64,000 nt of DNA from Rallus limicola (taxonomy: Eukaryota > Chordata > Aves > Gruiformes > Rallidae), in assembly GCA_022605955.1 (NCBI GenBank), contig JAKCOZ010000018.1:3108001-3172000 (forward strand), in the 5' to 3' direction. Both the position numbers and the translations under genes were made by a program. This document shows, in pieces, positions 1 to 13,300 of the stretch. The notes beneath the pieces were generated by a model. It was given only the letters and a program-made list of their open reading frames with translations. It made no database searches and had not been told where the DNA came from. Position 1 is the first letter of the stretch; every line of letters begins with the position of its first letter.

Positions 1-528
1 TGTGGTATGTGAGTAGCTGTAATGGAGTAGAGTGTAAACATCTGAGAGAAGCAAAACCACAAAACTTTTGTTCCTCATGTATTCAGCATGAAGACTTCAA
101 GGCGAATTATTTTTAACTCTGTGTGGAGATACAGAAACTATGAAAGGTGACAGCTTCTTATACCCAGTATTGTCTAGTCCACAAAGAGATGGCATACACT
201 TCTTTAAAACCTAGCGTGTCCACATAATGCAGGTTGCCATAACTTTTCCAATGCCAGAAATTACCTTGTTAACTTATCTGTTTAACTGAGTCAAGGCATT
301 CCCAAGCAGACCAGCAAAATTATGGGCTGCTGCCTTATCAGTCAGGAATATGAGGGAATAATGAGAAGTAAAGAATTTTTCATCTCCTTGAAATACAAGA
401 ACTGTGTAGATGGCATCAAGACTAGTTTGAAAAGGAAGAGAAGACTTAGGTGAGCTTGGCATAGGTAGTTTTTTTGTTGGGGATAGGAAAAGAATGGTGT
501 TGGCATGATGAATGGATCACTTACATTT

Positions 529-541
529 AAAAAAAAAAAAA
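529..541. repeat. A13 homopolymer
   Basis: Uninterrupted run of 13 A. No retrotransposon body or target-site duplication is recognisable on its 5' side, so I treat it as a simple repeat rather than a poly(A) tail. Confidence 0.9.
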
Positions 542-2860
542 GTGATTAGAAATAAAAATGAGCAGGTGCCTGCACAGTTACTATCAAGGAAAGTGTCATC
601 TGCCTTTTATAAAGCATGAATTGGTATTTTCAGACGCTGTGATGTGGTCTTCAGAAGATGCTAGTTGTATTTATTTCTCATAGAAGAGTTGTTTCTTGTA
701 GGTTGGTTGCCCAAGGAAATGACATTGCTTTCAAGATTAAAAAAATAAAAAATGACAGGGTTTACCTCTATCCACTGATATAAATTCCTGTTTAAATGTT
801 GAAACTTCCTCTGTGAGTGGTTGTGTTGTACATGGCTATCATTAAGCTGGAAGGAATGTTCTGGTACTTTGTGGTTTTGAGGGGAGGTTGTGTCTGTCAA
901 TAACTTGTGTGCATCTGCCTTAAGGGACCCTGTACAAAGAAATTCAGTGAACATGCAGCTTTTCAATACCACAGTGGTGTGTTTTAGTAGTTATTGTGAT
1001 TGGTGATACACTGTGGTTTGTAAAAGTAAGGGTAATCATTTTGGGTTTAGTATATGAAGATTGTAATAGAATCACATAAATTAGAGTGATTAATATGAAC
1101 GCTGTATTCTCTAATGCCTCCAATGGGTGCTGTTGAAACATTTGTCTCTATTCACTGACATTCATTCAAAGTCTTGCTTACTCTTTAATAGTGCTTTAGA
1201 TAGATCACTTTAGCACTGTTTGTCAGTAGAAACTTGCTTTTTCTTTTGAAGATACAAGTGTTATATAAATACAGGGAATATTTTACATAAATAAATCTTC
1301 ACTAAGTGATCAGCAGTGGTTCCAAATGTAGCTCGGGTATATGATTTTTCAGTGATGGGATTAAGAGTTTTGCTATGTAGAATTTGTAAAAACATGCACA
1401 CACACATATCTATGTATTTATGCTGTGAGAAAAAAATGAAAATACGTGTCTAAGTTGCTTTCTTTTTTGTGTGTGTTACTGCCTTGGTACTACTGCTGGT
1501 AGATTAGGTTGTTCTTTCTGTTATGACTTGTTTAAAATCCATCAGTGCCAGTCTACTTTGTTCAGAACTGCCTTTCTGGGTAAAACGCTTCAATGAAGAT
1601 GCACGATGCTTGCATTCCTCTCCTGCAGCTGCTCTGACCTAGCCTTTCCAGAATAAAACGTGGCTGAGAGCCTGATGAAAGGGAATAAAATCAGTGAAAC
1701 AAAAGTTGATAAGAGGGACTGATACGTGGGTGACGTAGATTCTGTGGAATTATGATGAGGAATTGACATGAACACTAGAAAGTGTAGATAATATTGATCT
1801 TAATTTTTATTTTCCATGGTATAGGTATATTATTTCTGCTGTTGACTCTGGGCTAAGCTATGATATGATCCAATTTTCTTAACAGCTAGAATCCTGATAA
1901 ACTAGAGTTGAGTATTTTAATTGTTAAGTCGCTTATAGCTCCAGTGATTGAAAAATTTAAGAACTAATATTGCTATGCGCTATGCCCAAAATGAAAACCA
2001 TTATTTTTATTCATGAAATGAAGAGCTTTTAGGTTTGTCTGCATAGCAAATACAGATGAAATCAGCAATGATTCTTACAGCTTCTCTCTTTAGCAGGCGT
2101 ACAGTGAACTGTAGCAATCTACAACTTCCTTAATGAAGGTCCAGACTGTTTTGGTTACTTTTAAGTAGAAAACTAAACACAAAGGTGACATTTCAAGTTT
2201 GCTAGCATGAGAATAATATGGAAGTTGAGCATATTTGCTAGCATTAATAGAATGTGATGGAGGTGTAGTGACTGACCTGCATAAAAATGCAGTGATTTTT
2301 TTGTGCTGGAGGGTTTCAGGGAAGCCCTGTTAGTGTTTCAGGGATAGTTAAAGGTTGCAAAACAGTGTCTGTCAGCTGGGCTGAAATGTGCCTGTGAGTT
2401 TACTAAAGGAGTAAACTCTCAGTATTGGCAGAGTCCCTTTGGTTTTGTTGCTGCTGGAAATTGAAATGTAGGATGCTCAGCGCTCTTGTCAGTGATGCAC
2501 TTGAAAAACTAGAATCCAAACCTGTTTGGTGATGTTGGGTTCTTTCCTTGTTTCCTCTACCTGCTGTTTGCATAGTTGGGGACAGCTGTGTTGATGGTTT
2601 CCTTGTTTGTCACCTTAGTATACTTAGGTCAGTGCCCTGTGTGTTTTCACTGAAAAGCAGTCTTTGTAATAACTAATAAAATTTAATTCAGAATACTTCT
2701 CAGATTATACCTACTTCCTCAATAAAATCACATAGCTCCAGGTACCTTTCCCTTTTGTTCTCCAACCCTCTCCTGAAATACCGTGCTGCAGGATATCCTT
2801 GCATCTTTTACAGTGCTGTTTAGACTTCATTGTCACATCTGGTTGATATTAGAAGCAGGA

Positions 2861-2875
2861 ATATATATATATATA
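2861..2875. repeat. (AT)7 dinucleotide microsatellite
   Basis: Alternating AT/TA run of about 15 bases. A second tract of the same kind lies at 36531-36545. Confidence 0.9.
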
Positions 2876-4428
2876 AGGGAATAAACCTTAGGAGGAATGT
2901 GAAACATCCCACAAAATGAGTTTCTCATAAGGTTTTGGGCCTTTTATTTTAGAAAGAGTGGCTTTGAGACTTGTGGATTTTGTTTGCTTTAGTTTAGATA
3001 AGAGCTTTAAGTTTAAGTTGGATGGTGAATGAGCCCTTGATTGAGTTCTCCAGTGATGTTTGCCATTGCTCTGTTGCCTTGATTTTCCTAGGTTTTAAAG
3101 CTACTTAAATATTTTACCTGGGATAAGTAAGTAACTGATAATTCAAGCTGCAGGCAATTTTAATGAGAACTGATTCAAGGAAATAACACTTTTAATAAAT
3201 CAAGAAATGGAATCGAGGAAGCTTTGTTAATATATTTTTAGATATTTCCTGATATTGAGCCATAATGAAAAAGGTAATATTAACCCTTAATGCAAGTGAT
3301 TAAATGCACTGAAGAAGAATATTAAATGAAAAAAGTGTAATCTAACAGCTATAAAACCAGATTTTGATTCCAAGATAATGATACTGTAATGTCCAAAACA
3401 ACTTGTGAAATTTATCAGCCAAGTTAGGTGACCATGACCTTGTGCCTGCTGGAATCGGGAGTTTCCTTCACGTGTGCAGCTGGTGTGGGAAATGATCACA
3501 GTGCATCTGCTTTCCACTAAATGCCAGTTATGCCAGTGGTCCACGAGATACTTAAATATCTTAAAAGGCAAACTGGGGAGGGAAGACACACACAGCCTCT
3601 CAAACAGGCCAACATGTAAGAACGTATTTGTTTCATTGTTTGAACTCTTATACCCGAGGCTGACTGCTAAGCAGTCAAGCTAAAATTCTTCATATGGATG
3701 AAAAAAAGTCTCCTAAAAGTGTTTTAACCTCCAGTCTTGCAGTGAGAGTTAATACTTCCACTGAATTTATAGCCACGGAGTATTTGTTCGGCTGGTTCAC
3801 TCCTAATGGACTCTCGCTGTTGTCACTTGACAAAACAAAGCAGGCTCTGGAAACTTAAAAATCCTGAAATCTGATACCAAGACTATCAGATCAGTGGAAG
3901 CATCCATTAGACTCTGAAATCAAGTGGTTTACTTTTTTAGAGTAGTGTTTGAATCTAGAATTCAGACTGAAGCTGAATGTTGTGGTGTGAGAGCAGAGCC
4001 CTGGGATCCCAACCTTGGAGATGAAACGGGTTCATGGCTGCACATGCATATGATACCCTTCAAACCTCAAAGGGTTTAAACTTTGTAGTTAACATGTGTT
4101 CCAGTATTTCATTGTATTCATCTATAATTATTTTCAAAGGAGACTGAAGTAGTAGGATCAGAAGAACAAAGACATTGTAGTCAAGGTACTGGTTTTATTA
4201 AAATGGGAGAGCCACTCAGTATCAGGAATAACCATTGTGTAAGAAGTTGCTTGGTTAAAATGGTGTATCTGCAGCACAGTGAGGTTGGTCAGTAGAGCTT
4301 CATGAGTGGGACAGTGGAATATTTTTCACAGGTTGTTAGGACAGATGGGTGGTAATGATGGGGAAGTACTTGTAGCATATAACACGACTTCTGTAAGCAG
4401 TCTTAAAGGGGCAATACTTAGTTCTAAC

Positions 4429-4622
4429 AGAATCACAAAATGGTTGAGGTTAGAAGGCACACTGCTGAGAGTTGTCTTGTCCAACCAAGCGCTGCTCAAG
4501 CAGGGTCACCTAGAGAAGACTGGTACTGATGGCTTTCAAATACCTCCAAGATCAGTGGTTCCATAGCTTCCCTGGGCACCCTGTACTGGTGCACAGCCAC
4601 TCTCTGAGTAACAATGTTCAGG
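4429..4622 (-). mobile_element. CR1 LINE, 3'-end fragment (antisense)
   Basis: Read on the + strand, this begins AATCACAAAATGGTTGAGG and runs through GCTGCTCAAGCAGGGTCACC, a stretch on 'tacctccaag', and 'cctgggcaccctgt'. This is the reverse complement of the well-known 3' untranslated end of avian CR1, whose sense strand ends in ATTCTGTGATT-type octamers. Only about 190 bases of the 3' end remain, as is usual for 5'-truncated CR1 copies. Many substitutions and small indels against the familiar consensus make it an old insertion. The open frame at 4306-4566 (+) is a by-product of this repeat and codes for nothing. The outer edges are accurate to about 10 bases. Confidence 0.93.
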
Positions 4623-4947
4623 CAGAAATAGGGTATGATTTTGTTTCCCTTATATATGCAATATGTTGTGCCAAATAACTCCTATAGTTAAACTGAATTT
4701 TAGACAGACATTTTGCAGCGAATATATTATGAACAAAGCTCAGATGTTGTTACTTCTTAGCTTGACGGTCATGCAACTTCAGTCAGAAAACCACAAGATT
4801 TTTATCCTAAGTCTCACAGTTTCCTGTTGATATTTGTATCACTTGTAAATTAATGTTTCCCATGGTAATATAGGTGACAGATAGTCACTGACTATCATCA
4901 TTATGTTTTGCTTTTTCAAGTGCTACACAAACATTAATGAGGTAATA

Positions 4948-5001
4948 CTTCACTGAAATAAACCTTTAAAGATGCTTCACGGAAATAAACCTTTAAACCT
5001 G
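4948..5001. repeat. 27-bp tandem duplication, two copies
   Basis: Units 4948-4974 and 4975-5001 align end to end without gaps and differ at three positions. Both contain GAAATAAACCTTTAAA. Two copies only, so this is a local replication-slippage duplication rather than a minisatellite array. Confidence 0.9.
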
Positions 5002-7681
5002 CTTTTAATAAACACAGTTATGCATTGTATTAGATGATCTAAAGTTTTCTAGTTTAGTATGCAATAAAAGCACATTAATGGCTGATAATATAAGTAGATC
5101 ACTGTAAAGCAGTCAAATAAGTAAATGTGTGATACCTGTAGAACCACCAGTAAAAATGGAATATCTGGTTGACCTTTGTGGTGTTAATTTTTCAGAGAGT
5201 TGAGAAACAAGGAAGTGTACACATGGAAACACACAAAGCATAGTAAATGCTTCTGACGCCTTTTCAGGCCAATCTATAATTTTTCTGCATTTTAATGCCC
5301 TGCTCAATTGTTGTCCCTGAGGTAGGTGTTAAAACCACATTTAAACTGCCTAGAAATTATGATTTATCCGTTAATTCATATGCTTTGAAACAGCTGGTGA
5401 GAAATGAGTAGTATTGTGTGGATGTGCATGCTTAAAAGCAATTTTAATCATAAATTTAGTAGACATTGAAAATCTGTGTAACCTGTATAATTGTTTATCA
5501 TAATGGCTTTCAGGTTTGCTTTTACATATTACTATTTGCCATCTCTTCTTGATTTGTCTGCTTTCTTATGTTTTTAGTGTTTGTGCATCCTGTATATTTG
5601 ATTTTGTGTAAGTAGTTTCAGTAGGTAATTCTGACTAGATGAGGCTGGAACTATTTAGTTACCGCTTTATTTATGAAGCTGACCTTGTTAAACATAAAGG
5701 TAGATCTGTACTTAACTTGCAGATTCACTGTCCAGCGCTGTCCCCTTCCATTGCCCATTGTGCCCGCAGTCTGGAGCTGGCACAGGCCAGGCAGTGACTC
5801 ATGGTTAGAATTTGACAAGTGCAGTGTGCGTGAGATTATACCGGTGTCTGCTCCCCTTTGAGCATGCTTGTAGCCAAGATGTTTATTGTAAGCTAGGAGG
5901 TTGTTTCACAGCTGTAGGATGTGCCAAGAATTTGCTGCTGAAAGTCTTACTAGAACTGTCACTTGTAAGCTGCCCTTTCCAGCCTGATCCATGACAAGCT
6001 CAAAGTATCAAATCATGAGTCCTGCTCAGATTCAGACTCTTTTGTCTCGGGGATGTCATCAGAAGCTGTGTTTGGAAAAGCAACCAGTCCATAAATTTTC
6101 TTAGTGTCGTCTTTATTTTTCTGTTTGTTCTCTTTCTAGCAGGAAAGATCTCACAGATTGCTGACTTAAAGCTCCATTATCATTTCACATTAAAGCAGGA
6201 TCCTGACAATTCAATTGTTACTTGAGTTTGAGTTATGGTGTTGCCATGACAAAATAGCATGGGCTGTAACAGTGTGTTTTTGTGGTTTTATCCACATCCA
6301 ATAATTGTAGTTTTACTGTATATAGATCACAGCAGGTCTCTTTAGAAGACAGTAAATAATTACAGTAAGTGTTTGCAGGTCTCTAGGGTGCACTTCTGGC
6401 TTGAGAAAGATGTGTGTTAGGTCAGAGGCTTGTGCTGCAGATAGCTGGATGACATTCACACCATTTATCAAGCTGAAGTGATCTTATATCTTCTTTTTAG
6501 CTCAGGTTGTAAATAATGTTATGTAGCAATTGTTTTTAATACAAATACACCAGTTTTATTTGGAGAGTCTAGGGATTTTTTCCTGTCTAAATTAGTGCAG
6601 AAGATAAATTTAAAAATATGAATAAAAGATGTTTTTGTTATTGTGAGGGTAGAAAACAAATGAAGAAATGTCAGAAGGCGCTCTCCTCAATGCTACTTTT
6701 TTTTCCCTTGTGTGAAATTGGTTATTTAAAATTATGCTGTGCAGATGTCTTGTTTCCCCTTTTAGGGGGAAGCAGGCAGGATTGGAGGAGAAAGGGCACT
6801 CTTTGCAAAAACTACTTCTGGGTTTTAGTGGTGTCGTTCTTCTAAGACAGTCTGTTTTCAACTTCTGGGATCAGGTCAACTTCTTTCTGAGTTACTTAAA
6901 ATCCTTTACCACAAATTACATTATGTTTCCAGAAGAAATACTGCACATGCAGATTAAGCTTAAGTCTGCTTTGGAAATAAGTTGTTTTACTCTGTTAGCT
7001 TGAGTAACTACCATTTTTCATTTTCACTATTTTTTCATATGTTATTAGAAAGGTCACATGTTCTTTTGGCTAGAGGCTCCCAAATTGTGAGATGAACTTG
7101 CCACGATGTTATTTGGTAGCCTTAACCATGTTGTTGAGTGTCAGCTTTCCTGCTTACAGAGTTTTTTAAAGCACACTTAAACATACTGTAGTTTCAAATC
7201 ACACATCTTAGAAATAACATACTGAAAATTATCATAGTGTTATTGCCTGCTCAGCACAATCTGGAACTGGAAAATGGTTAGTTTATTTGACTAACGCAAA
7301 ATAAGAGCCTGGTAAACTTGCTAAGCCTAGTCCAGGTCTTTACAACAGTAGGGCTGTTGTAGTTAATTTCTGATGCTTCATAAATTCCTATTCTTAGTAT
7401 CAAGAGTGGAGTATTTACGAAATTCAGTATATAGTCACTTTAATTAGACATTTGTTCCCCTCAGAGCTTGTTCTTTTCTCCACAAGCAGAATAATTAAGA
7501 ACATCCTCGAGATGTTGAGCAAAATTTGGCTTTTCTGAGCTTCCACAGGACTCCGTGGTTACTCATCACCTAGATAGCTGGAGACGTGGTTTCTGAGGGT
7601 GGCCATGTATACTCTTGCCAATTCTGAAATGCATCCCTTTTAACAGGCTTCAGCTTCTGTGTTTAAAGTGACAAGTTAAAT

Positions 7682-7695
7682 GGGGGGGAGGGGGG
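7682..7695 (+). repeat. G-rich tract (G7-A-G6)
   Basis: Seven G, one A, six G on the + strand. It has only two uninterrupted G runs, so it does not satisfy the usual four-run quadruplex rule by itself, although intermolecular or bulged structures are possible. Confidence 0.85.
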
Positions 7696-10053
7696 AAGAA
7701 TAACACAGTGACTCAGCTTCTGCTTGTGATGGCTTTCACATGACAGAGCTATTAGAGTTCTTAAAGTACAGTAATTGTGGGTGGGCATTGTTGGCTTACC
7801 ATTTTCTTACATTAGTCTTCAGAACTTTGGTGTTTCTGTTTGCACCAGCTCAGGCGTTGTCGCTTCCTGCAGCATTGAATCCTGGCTCCTCTGCTTGATT
7901 TGCGGCAATGGCGAGGCCGGGGAGGCTGTGTCCCTGTGGCCTCTGCAGTGGCTGTGTCTGCTAAAGCCTGGGCCATGGTTGTTAAAATCACCAGAGGATT
8001 GAGTAGCTGTGTAGTCAAAGAATAGTTAGTTTATATCTTTGTTATTACTGGAGGCAGTCTGACCTGATGGCTTGTAGGCAGTTTCTCTTCTGGAGAGTGA
8101 ATAACCTTGCTCGTCGGGCTGCGTGCGTTAAGTTTGTCAAAGTCAGATTTACTGCATTTGCTTTGTTAAAATGCCTCTTTGGCCTTGCTACTAGAGCTAG
8201 TCTGCAAATGTCAGCACATCATGGTGTACTTGCATGTAATTTATTGCTGTATGGATATTGCTTTCCTTGTTTAAAAACTTCCTTTTAATTGGTTAGTTGA
8301 TGTGTGAATCTTGTTTGCGCTTTCCCCATTGGCGGGATGGTGAAAGGAGCTGACAAGTGCTTTGCTGAATGTTCGGGTTAGTAAATGGTCTGGAGCTGCT
8401 GGAGACCTGGTAACAATGAGCAGTGGCAAATTCACTTGTAAATTTTCATTACTGCAACTGGGAGCAAATGCAGAATAAATAAAACTTTCTTTTTTTGGTG
8501 AACAGGAGATGAAAATAGGAGTATTTAACGTTTTTTTCACATTTCAGGCTGTTGCCTTACACAAGGTGAATGTGGGAGCAGATTGAAGTTGTGAATCTGT
8601 GCAACAGGAAAAATTTAATAATGATAATCTAAATATTTCCATTATGTTCCATACTAGGCTGTCATCCTGAGGTTAAAGATTGGTTTACATTCATTGTCTT
8701 GTAAAAGACTTCAAATCATTTGAAAATATGTTGCAAATAATGAGAGTTTGTTTTGGTGTGCAAGTGGATAGTAGAAATGATTGTTGTTCTAGAGGTACTA
8801 TAGCAAGGGTTAAATTACAAGCGCTGCACATGAAGTCTTGATTTTGATCACTGACTTCAAAAACAAAGGGCTATTTCCCATCGCCAGTTTTCTGGCATTG
8901 AGCTCAACTGTTTGCTATTTCACAGCAACAGAACTCAGCTTTACCCGCAGAGATTTATTGTGTATTCAGAGTGCCCTGTGAGGTAAGGTTATTGTGGGTA
9001 AAATGATGCAAGACCAAACACTTACTTTAATTCTCATTTGGCTTTATTCTTGAAATCTGTAATGTGTACAATGGGAAGCTTAAGCTGGGCCTTCTGGAAC
9101 TTTTCAGTTTATTTCATGGGGCTAATAGGGCATGCCTGTTTAAAGTATTTCAGACACTTAAAGGTCACCAAAATGAATACAGCTATTACTTTTAAATGCA
9201 CTATGGTTACTTTTGAAATACAGTCATAAATGATCCAGGATTTCATTATGATTCAAATCAGTAGAGAGAAACCATGGGATTGTAGCCTGAGGCGTATGTG
9301 TGCCTGTCAAAAGGGTCAACATGGAGCTGAACCAGGAGGTATTTGATCTAGGGTCTGATGCTGTTCTGGGTCCCAAGTGCAGCCTATGTTGTAAAACTTA
9401 CAAGAGTAGAAACTATTTATGAAACAAAATTAAAAGAACTCATGCTAGTCATTAAATGTTAATGGTGCTGCAAGAATAGATTGTCAAGGGTGGTTTATTA
9501 TCTTTTTGCTCTTCTGACTAAAAGGAGCATGTCAGACAAGGTGTGCCTTTGAGCAGCTTTTATTTCTTAACTCAGTGTGACATACTGAAAGCAAAGGCTT
9601 ATAATGCCTTATGTTTATAGAAAGTCCACAAGCTGGTTGTTCATGTGTCTTGTAGGTAAGGACCTCAGTGAGATTATTCAAATATACAGTAAGAGCCACT
9701 GCTGAAGTTTGGGATTTTCCACAATGAAAATGCAAGTAGCGTTGAGAAAATTGAGCATAGTGTATTTGGAATGAAGTACCTGTCTTTTGCTTTACTCTAG
9801 TAACAGCCCATCAGGGAGTTTAACAGAGACATATCTCTGAAAGCTTTTCTTCAGGAAACAGCAGATATGGATTTACTGCATTCCTGTTGATATGCAAAGG
9901 AATGTTAAATTTAATGCTGTGAGTGGTTTACATGCAAGATACAATGCCAGTGTTTAATGAACTATGATCCAATATGAAACCCAATGTTATGTTTATACAG
10001 TCAGTCTCTTTTGTTGAGAGAATAATCTTGTTTCCTACCACACAATCAATTTA

Positions 10054-10359
10054 ATGGAACTCCTTTGTGTTAGTTCTGATAGTCATCGCTGGGTCGGTCC
10101 TGCCTCAACGTGTTTTCTGTACCACTGGAAGCGGAAAGGGTTGCTGAGTGCACTAGGGTGTTATCAGCCTCCAAGCCCTGAACTGACTTTTCTACAACTG
10201 ATCTATGCACATAGTAACCGTATCTTTGAAAGTGTTGGAATAGGAGTATTACCTGAGTCATTTGTACTCATCCTTTCCTGCTTTTTCCCACTACTTGCTC
10301 GATTGGCCCTATACCTTGCACTCCTTGTTGAGAGCAGAGCTGATGGGATATTGTGCTAA
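10054..10359 (+). other. Open frame of about 101 codons, unrecognised, doubtful
   Basis: The frame runs ATG to TAA with no obvious domain. Near its C-terminal end (about residues 70-92) it has a hydrophobic stretch rich in L, F and A that could pass for a membrane segment. It holds about six CpG in 306 bases, more than the near-zero local background, which is the only reason to list it. There is no CpG island, TATA box or splice structure to support expression, and a second, opposite-strand frame of 63 codons overlaps it. Several frames of similar or greater length in this window look like chance, so I consider this more likely non-coding than coding. Confidence 0.12.
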
Positions 10360-13300
10360 GTTTTTTTAACACTGGAGTTTTCCTCCAGAAGTGGCAGCTG
10401 TTCTGATGTCTGCTATTTGATCTGGGTACTTGTTGGTCAGTAGGAGGTACTTGACAACTTTCCTTCCTTTACTCTAGAGGCTTCATATTTCTTCTGCTAT
10501 ATTAAGTACTTATGTGACTGCCAACGACTGTGCTTGGAACAGCAGGATTTTGCATTGCAATAAAATTGGCTGCAATAAAACATATAAAACTAGCAATGTC
10601 ATTTTACAGGGTTTATTGAGAGGACATAGTGGCACATCCATACCCAGAAGGCAATGACTCTCCTGAAGAGTTGCTGTCTAGTGAAGGTCTGTTGGGTACG
10701 TTTTTTGTATACGTTATGGGACTGGGAGACACATGTGCATGGTATAGTGTTTCCATTTCTGCCAGTCCTTTCAATAATGAGAACAGAATTAGGCTAACAG
10801 TGCTCAGGTAGGCTGTTTAGTTTTGACTTTCAAGGTGGCATTTGTCATGTATTTTGATAAAGTGTAATGTATATGCGTCAGTAATTACAGGCTCTGGAGG
10901 GACCATAGCAATAATGGTATTTTTTTCCTGACAGGAAACAAATTTCCCCTAAGCATGGGTAATGCAACATGCTACTTGCCCCAGTTGGTGGTGAACTTCA
11001 AAAGAAAACAATGATTCTTTTTACTGGCCTCAGGTTTTCCACTATTTTATCTTCAAAACTGGTATTTCAATTGCTTGAAGGGAATTATTTTTCTTTGCTG
11101 CTTGTTGCTCTTTTCCCAAATGGCACTGCTAGTTTTTAAAAATGAGGACCACCTCACACTCTTGCAGCTGCAGCTTGTTCTGTCTCCTATTTAATGAGGT
11201 AAACCAATTTCATTGTGTTTAAAGAAGTGCTTGAACAAAGAGCTAATCACCGGGTTGTCTGGCGTGGGGATAGCAGTGGCTTACAGCAAGCCTCCTGTCT
11301 GACCTCAACCTTCACAAAAACATGAGCTAGATTATTTTTAACTTTGCAGGTAAAGTTTGTAAATTGTGTGTGTAAATAAATACAGTTTTAGAGAAAGTGT
11401 AGATGATATAACTTGAAAAATTGAGGCTTCTTTCTTACCATTCTGTGTTTTTTATATATCTTAATTCACTGTGTCGAGTTTTATCTTTGACAATACAGGA
11501 CAAATGTTTCCTCTCATCCTTTAAGGCACGTTGAGCATACCGAAGTAGTATGGAAAAGTGAGGACTTAACTGGTATTACTCTGTATCCTGGTCTGAAAAA
11601 TGAGCAAAATTCAGTAAGAGAGTTTCCATAGCGCTCTCTGTGTGCCCATCACTGTTTGAATGTCAGTTTGGAAGGAAGAATGTCTAAGTGAGCTGCTCTT
11701 TGGGCTGTTAGCCTGGCATCTTAAGTAAAGTGACCTAAAAGGATAAAGCCATTAAAAACTGCAAGGAACAAATTTGTACTTAAATATTTGTAGTGAAGCA
11801 AGTTCTTTCAGTTACCAGTTCATGTTCAAATGCTGGTGGTGTTGGTGCCTGCAGCGAAAACTTCTGGTGAGTTGAATACCAGTGACAATGCTCCCGTAGA
11901 CCTTTAAACTGTGCTTTTGTATTGTGCAATGCTTAGGTACTTGACTGAGTTGTTTGTAAATTTTTTTAGTAACTTTCCACAGAACAGAACTGATTTCATC
12001 TGTTTGGGTTGTGGGGATTAGTTACAGAAAGAGAGGTAGTGGCCTATCTTGAATCAGCAGTCAACTAGATTATTTATGGATTTTTTTTCCTGACTAATGT
12101 GTCTAATTTTTAACGATTTCATGTTTGGTGTTATGTTTTCAAGCTCATTTGATTGTTTTTCCTGTAGAAAGATTTTTCTGGTTTTCCTGCTGTCACTTAA
12201 GAATGAATGGGACATACTAAGCTCATCTAACATTGAAGTTGGCCATGCTTTGAGTGGGAAATTGAACCATATGACCTCCAGATGTTCCCTACAACCTGAA
12301 ATGTTCTGTGGTTAAGTCTTATTTACAGTATTCACTGCCAGGGTTTGGAAGCTTTTAGCTGGTTCAAGGTTTGGCAGTTCCTGTGGATGGGATACTAGAT
12401 TGTGGGAGTGGTTTGGGTTTTACTTCCCCTTTTTCTCTTCCTTTTCCTTATTAAAGATTAAATGTTGTAGACAGGACTTTTGTAGGTTCTAGAAGCTACT
12501 GTGCCTAAGAGGTGTGAGATTGCGCTTATCACCAGGATCTTGCGGGAGTGTGAGATGAGGGTTCTCAACTCCCACAAAACTTGAAAGTCAGCAGGAGCCA
12601 GAATTGATGAACTGCTTCTATAAAGTAATTTTTAGCTTTCCCCTGCCCTAAATTGTGTTGTTCAGATCTGCTTGTACTATTGGTACAAGCTTTGGTATCC
12701 TTTTCAGAGTAGGATGTGCCTCGGTGTTCAGTATTTTTACATTTTATCTTGTAATATCTCATTGTGGGAGAGAGAGATTTGCTGTATCCCTTTCCTGAAT
12801 GTGACACGATTCCGCTCTACTTTAAAACCACCCTGTAAAAGCAGAATGACTTGCCTAGTGGGTTGTGTTGGGATTATTATGTAACATATGCAAGTAAGTG
12901 CTTCCCAGTTTCTCCTAGAAAATAATAAACAGGAAAGAAAAAAGAATATAATATTGGACAGTTTATATCCAGTCCTTGGAGTTTTCCTTCCTGAGAACCT
13001 CTTCAGAGTGGACTTGACCTGGAGGCTTGACGTGTTCTTATGGGGCCAGACATTGCCAGGCTTTTTTTCCTGGAGGACCCATGTTTTTCTGCCTTTTACA
13101 GGAGGAAAAGTCATGAGATCCCCAGAAGGGTGTGGGGGTTGGTACTGTCTGTACAATTTGTTGCATCTCTTATGGGTCTTGCAGTGAAGATGGCAGCTGC
13201 AAGTTGGCTACCAGCCTCTTTCAGTTCCTGGCAGCAGCCTGGGTGCTCATGGCTGTACCAGTAGCCTGAGTATACAATTTTTCAATGAGCATTGGGTTGT

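Larger units (their letters stand above)
1..4428. other. AT-rich non-coding DNA, no gene recognised
   Basis: I see no exon, RNA gene or recognisable transposon here. The stretch has a 13-base A run (529-541), a short CA run near 1396-1405 and a TA run (2861-2875). CpG is rare and T exceeds A on the + strand, as in the rest of the window. The open frames here are short and have stops or compositions expected by chance. Confidence 0.6.
4622..10050. other. Non-coding DNA, no gene recognised
   Basis: Holds the tandem duplication at 4948-5001, the G-rich tract at 7682-7695 and a small CpG cluster near 8110-8129 (four CpG within about 24 bases). No convincing splice-bounded open frame or transposon was seen. 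The open frame at 8067-8288 (+) covers the CpG cluster but has no recognisable protein content. Confidence 0.55.

Noticed and set aside
661..972. 103-codon minus-strand frame
   Set aside because: Asparagine/histidine-rich chance translation of AT-rich DNA, with no supporting signals.
4306..4566. 86-codon + frame
   Set aside because: Its 3' half is the antisense CR1 fragment, so it is not an independent gene.
12737..13156. 139-codon minus-strand frame, the longest ATG-initiated frame in the window
   Set aside because: No recognisable domain, only about three CpG in 420 bases, and overlapping frames on the other strand. Consistent with chance in 64 kb.
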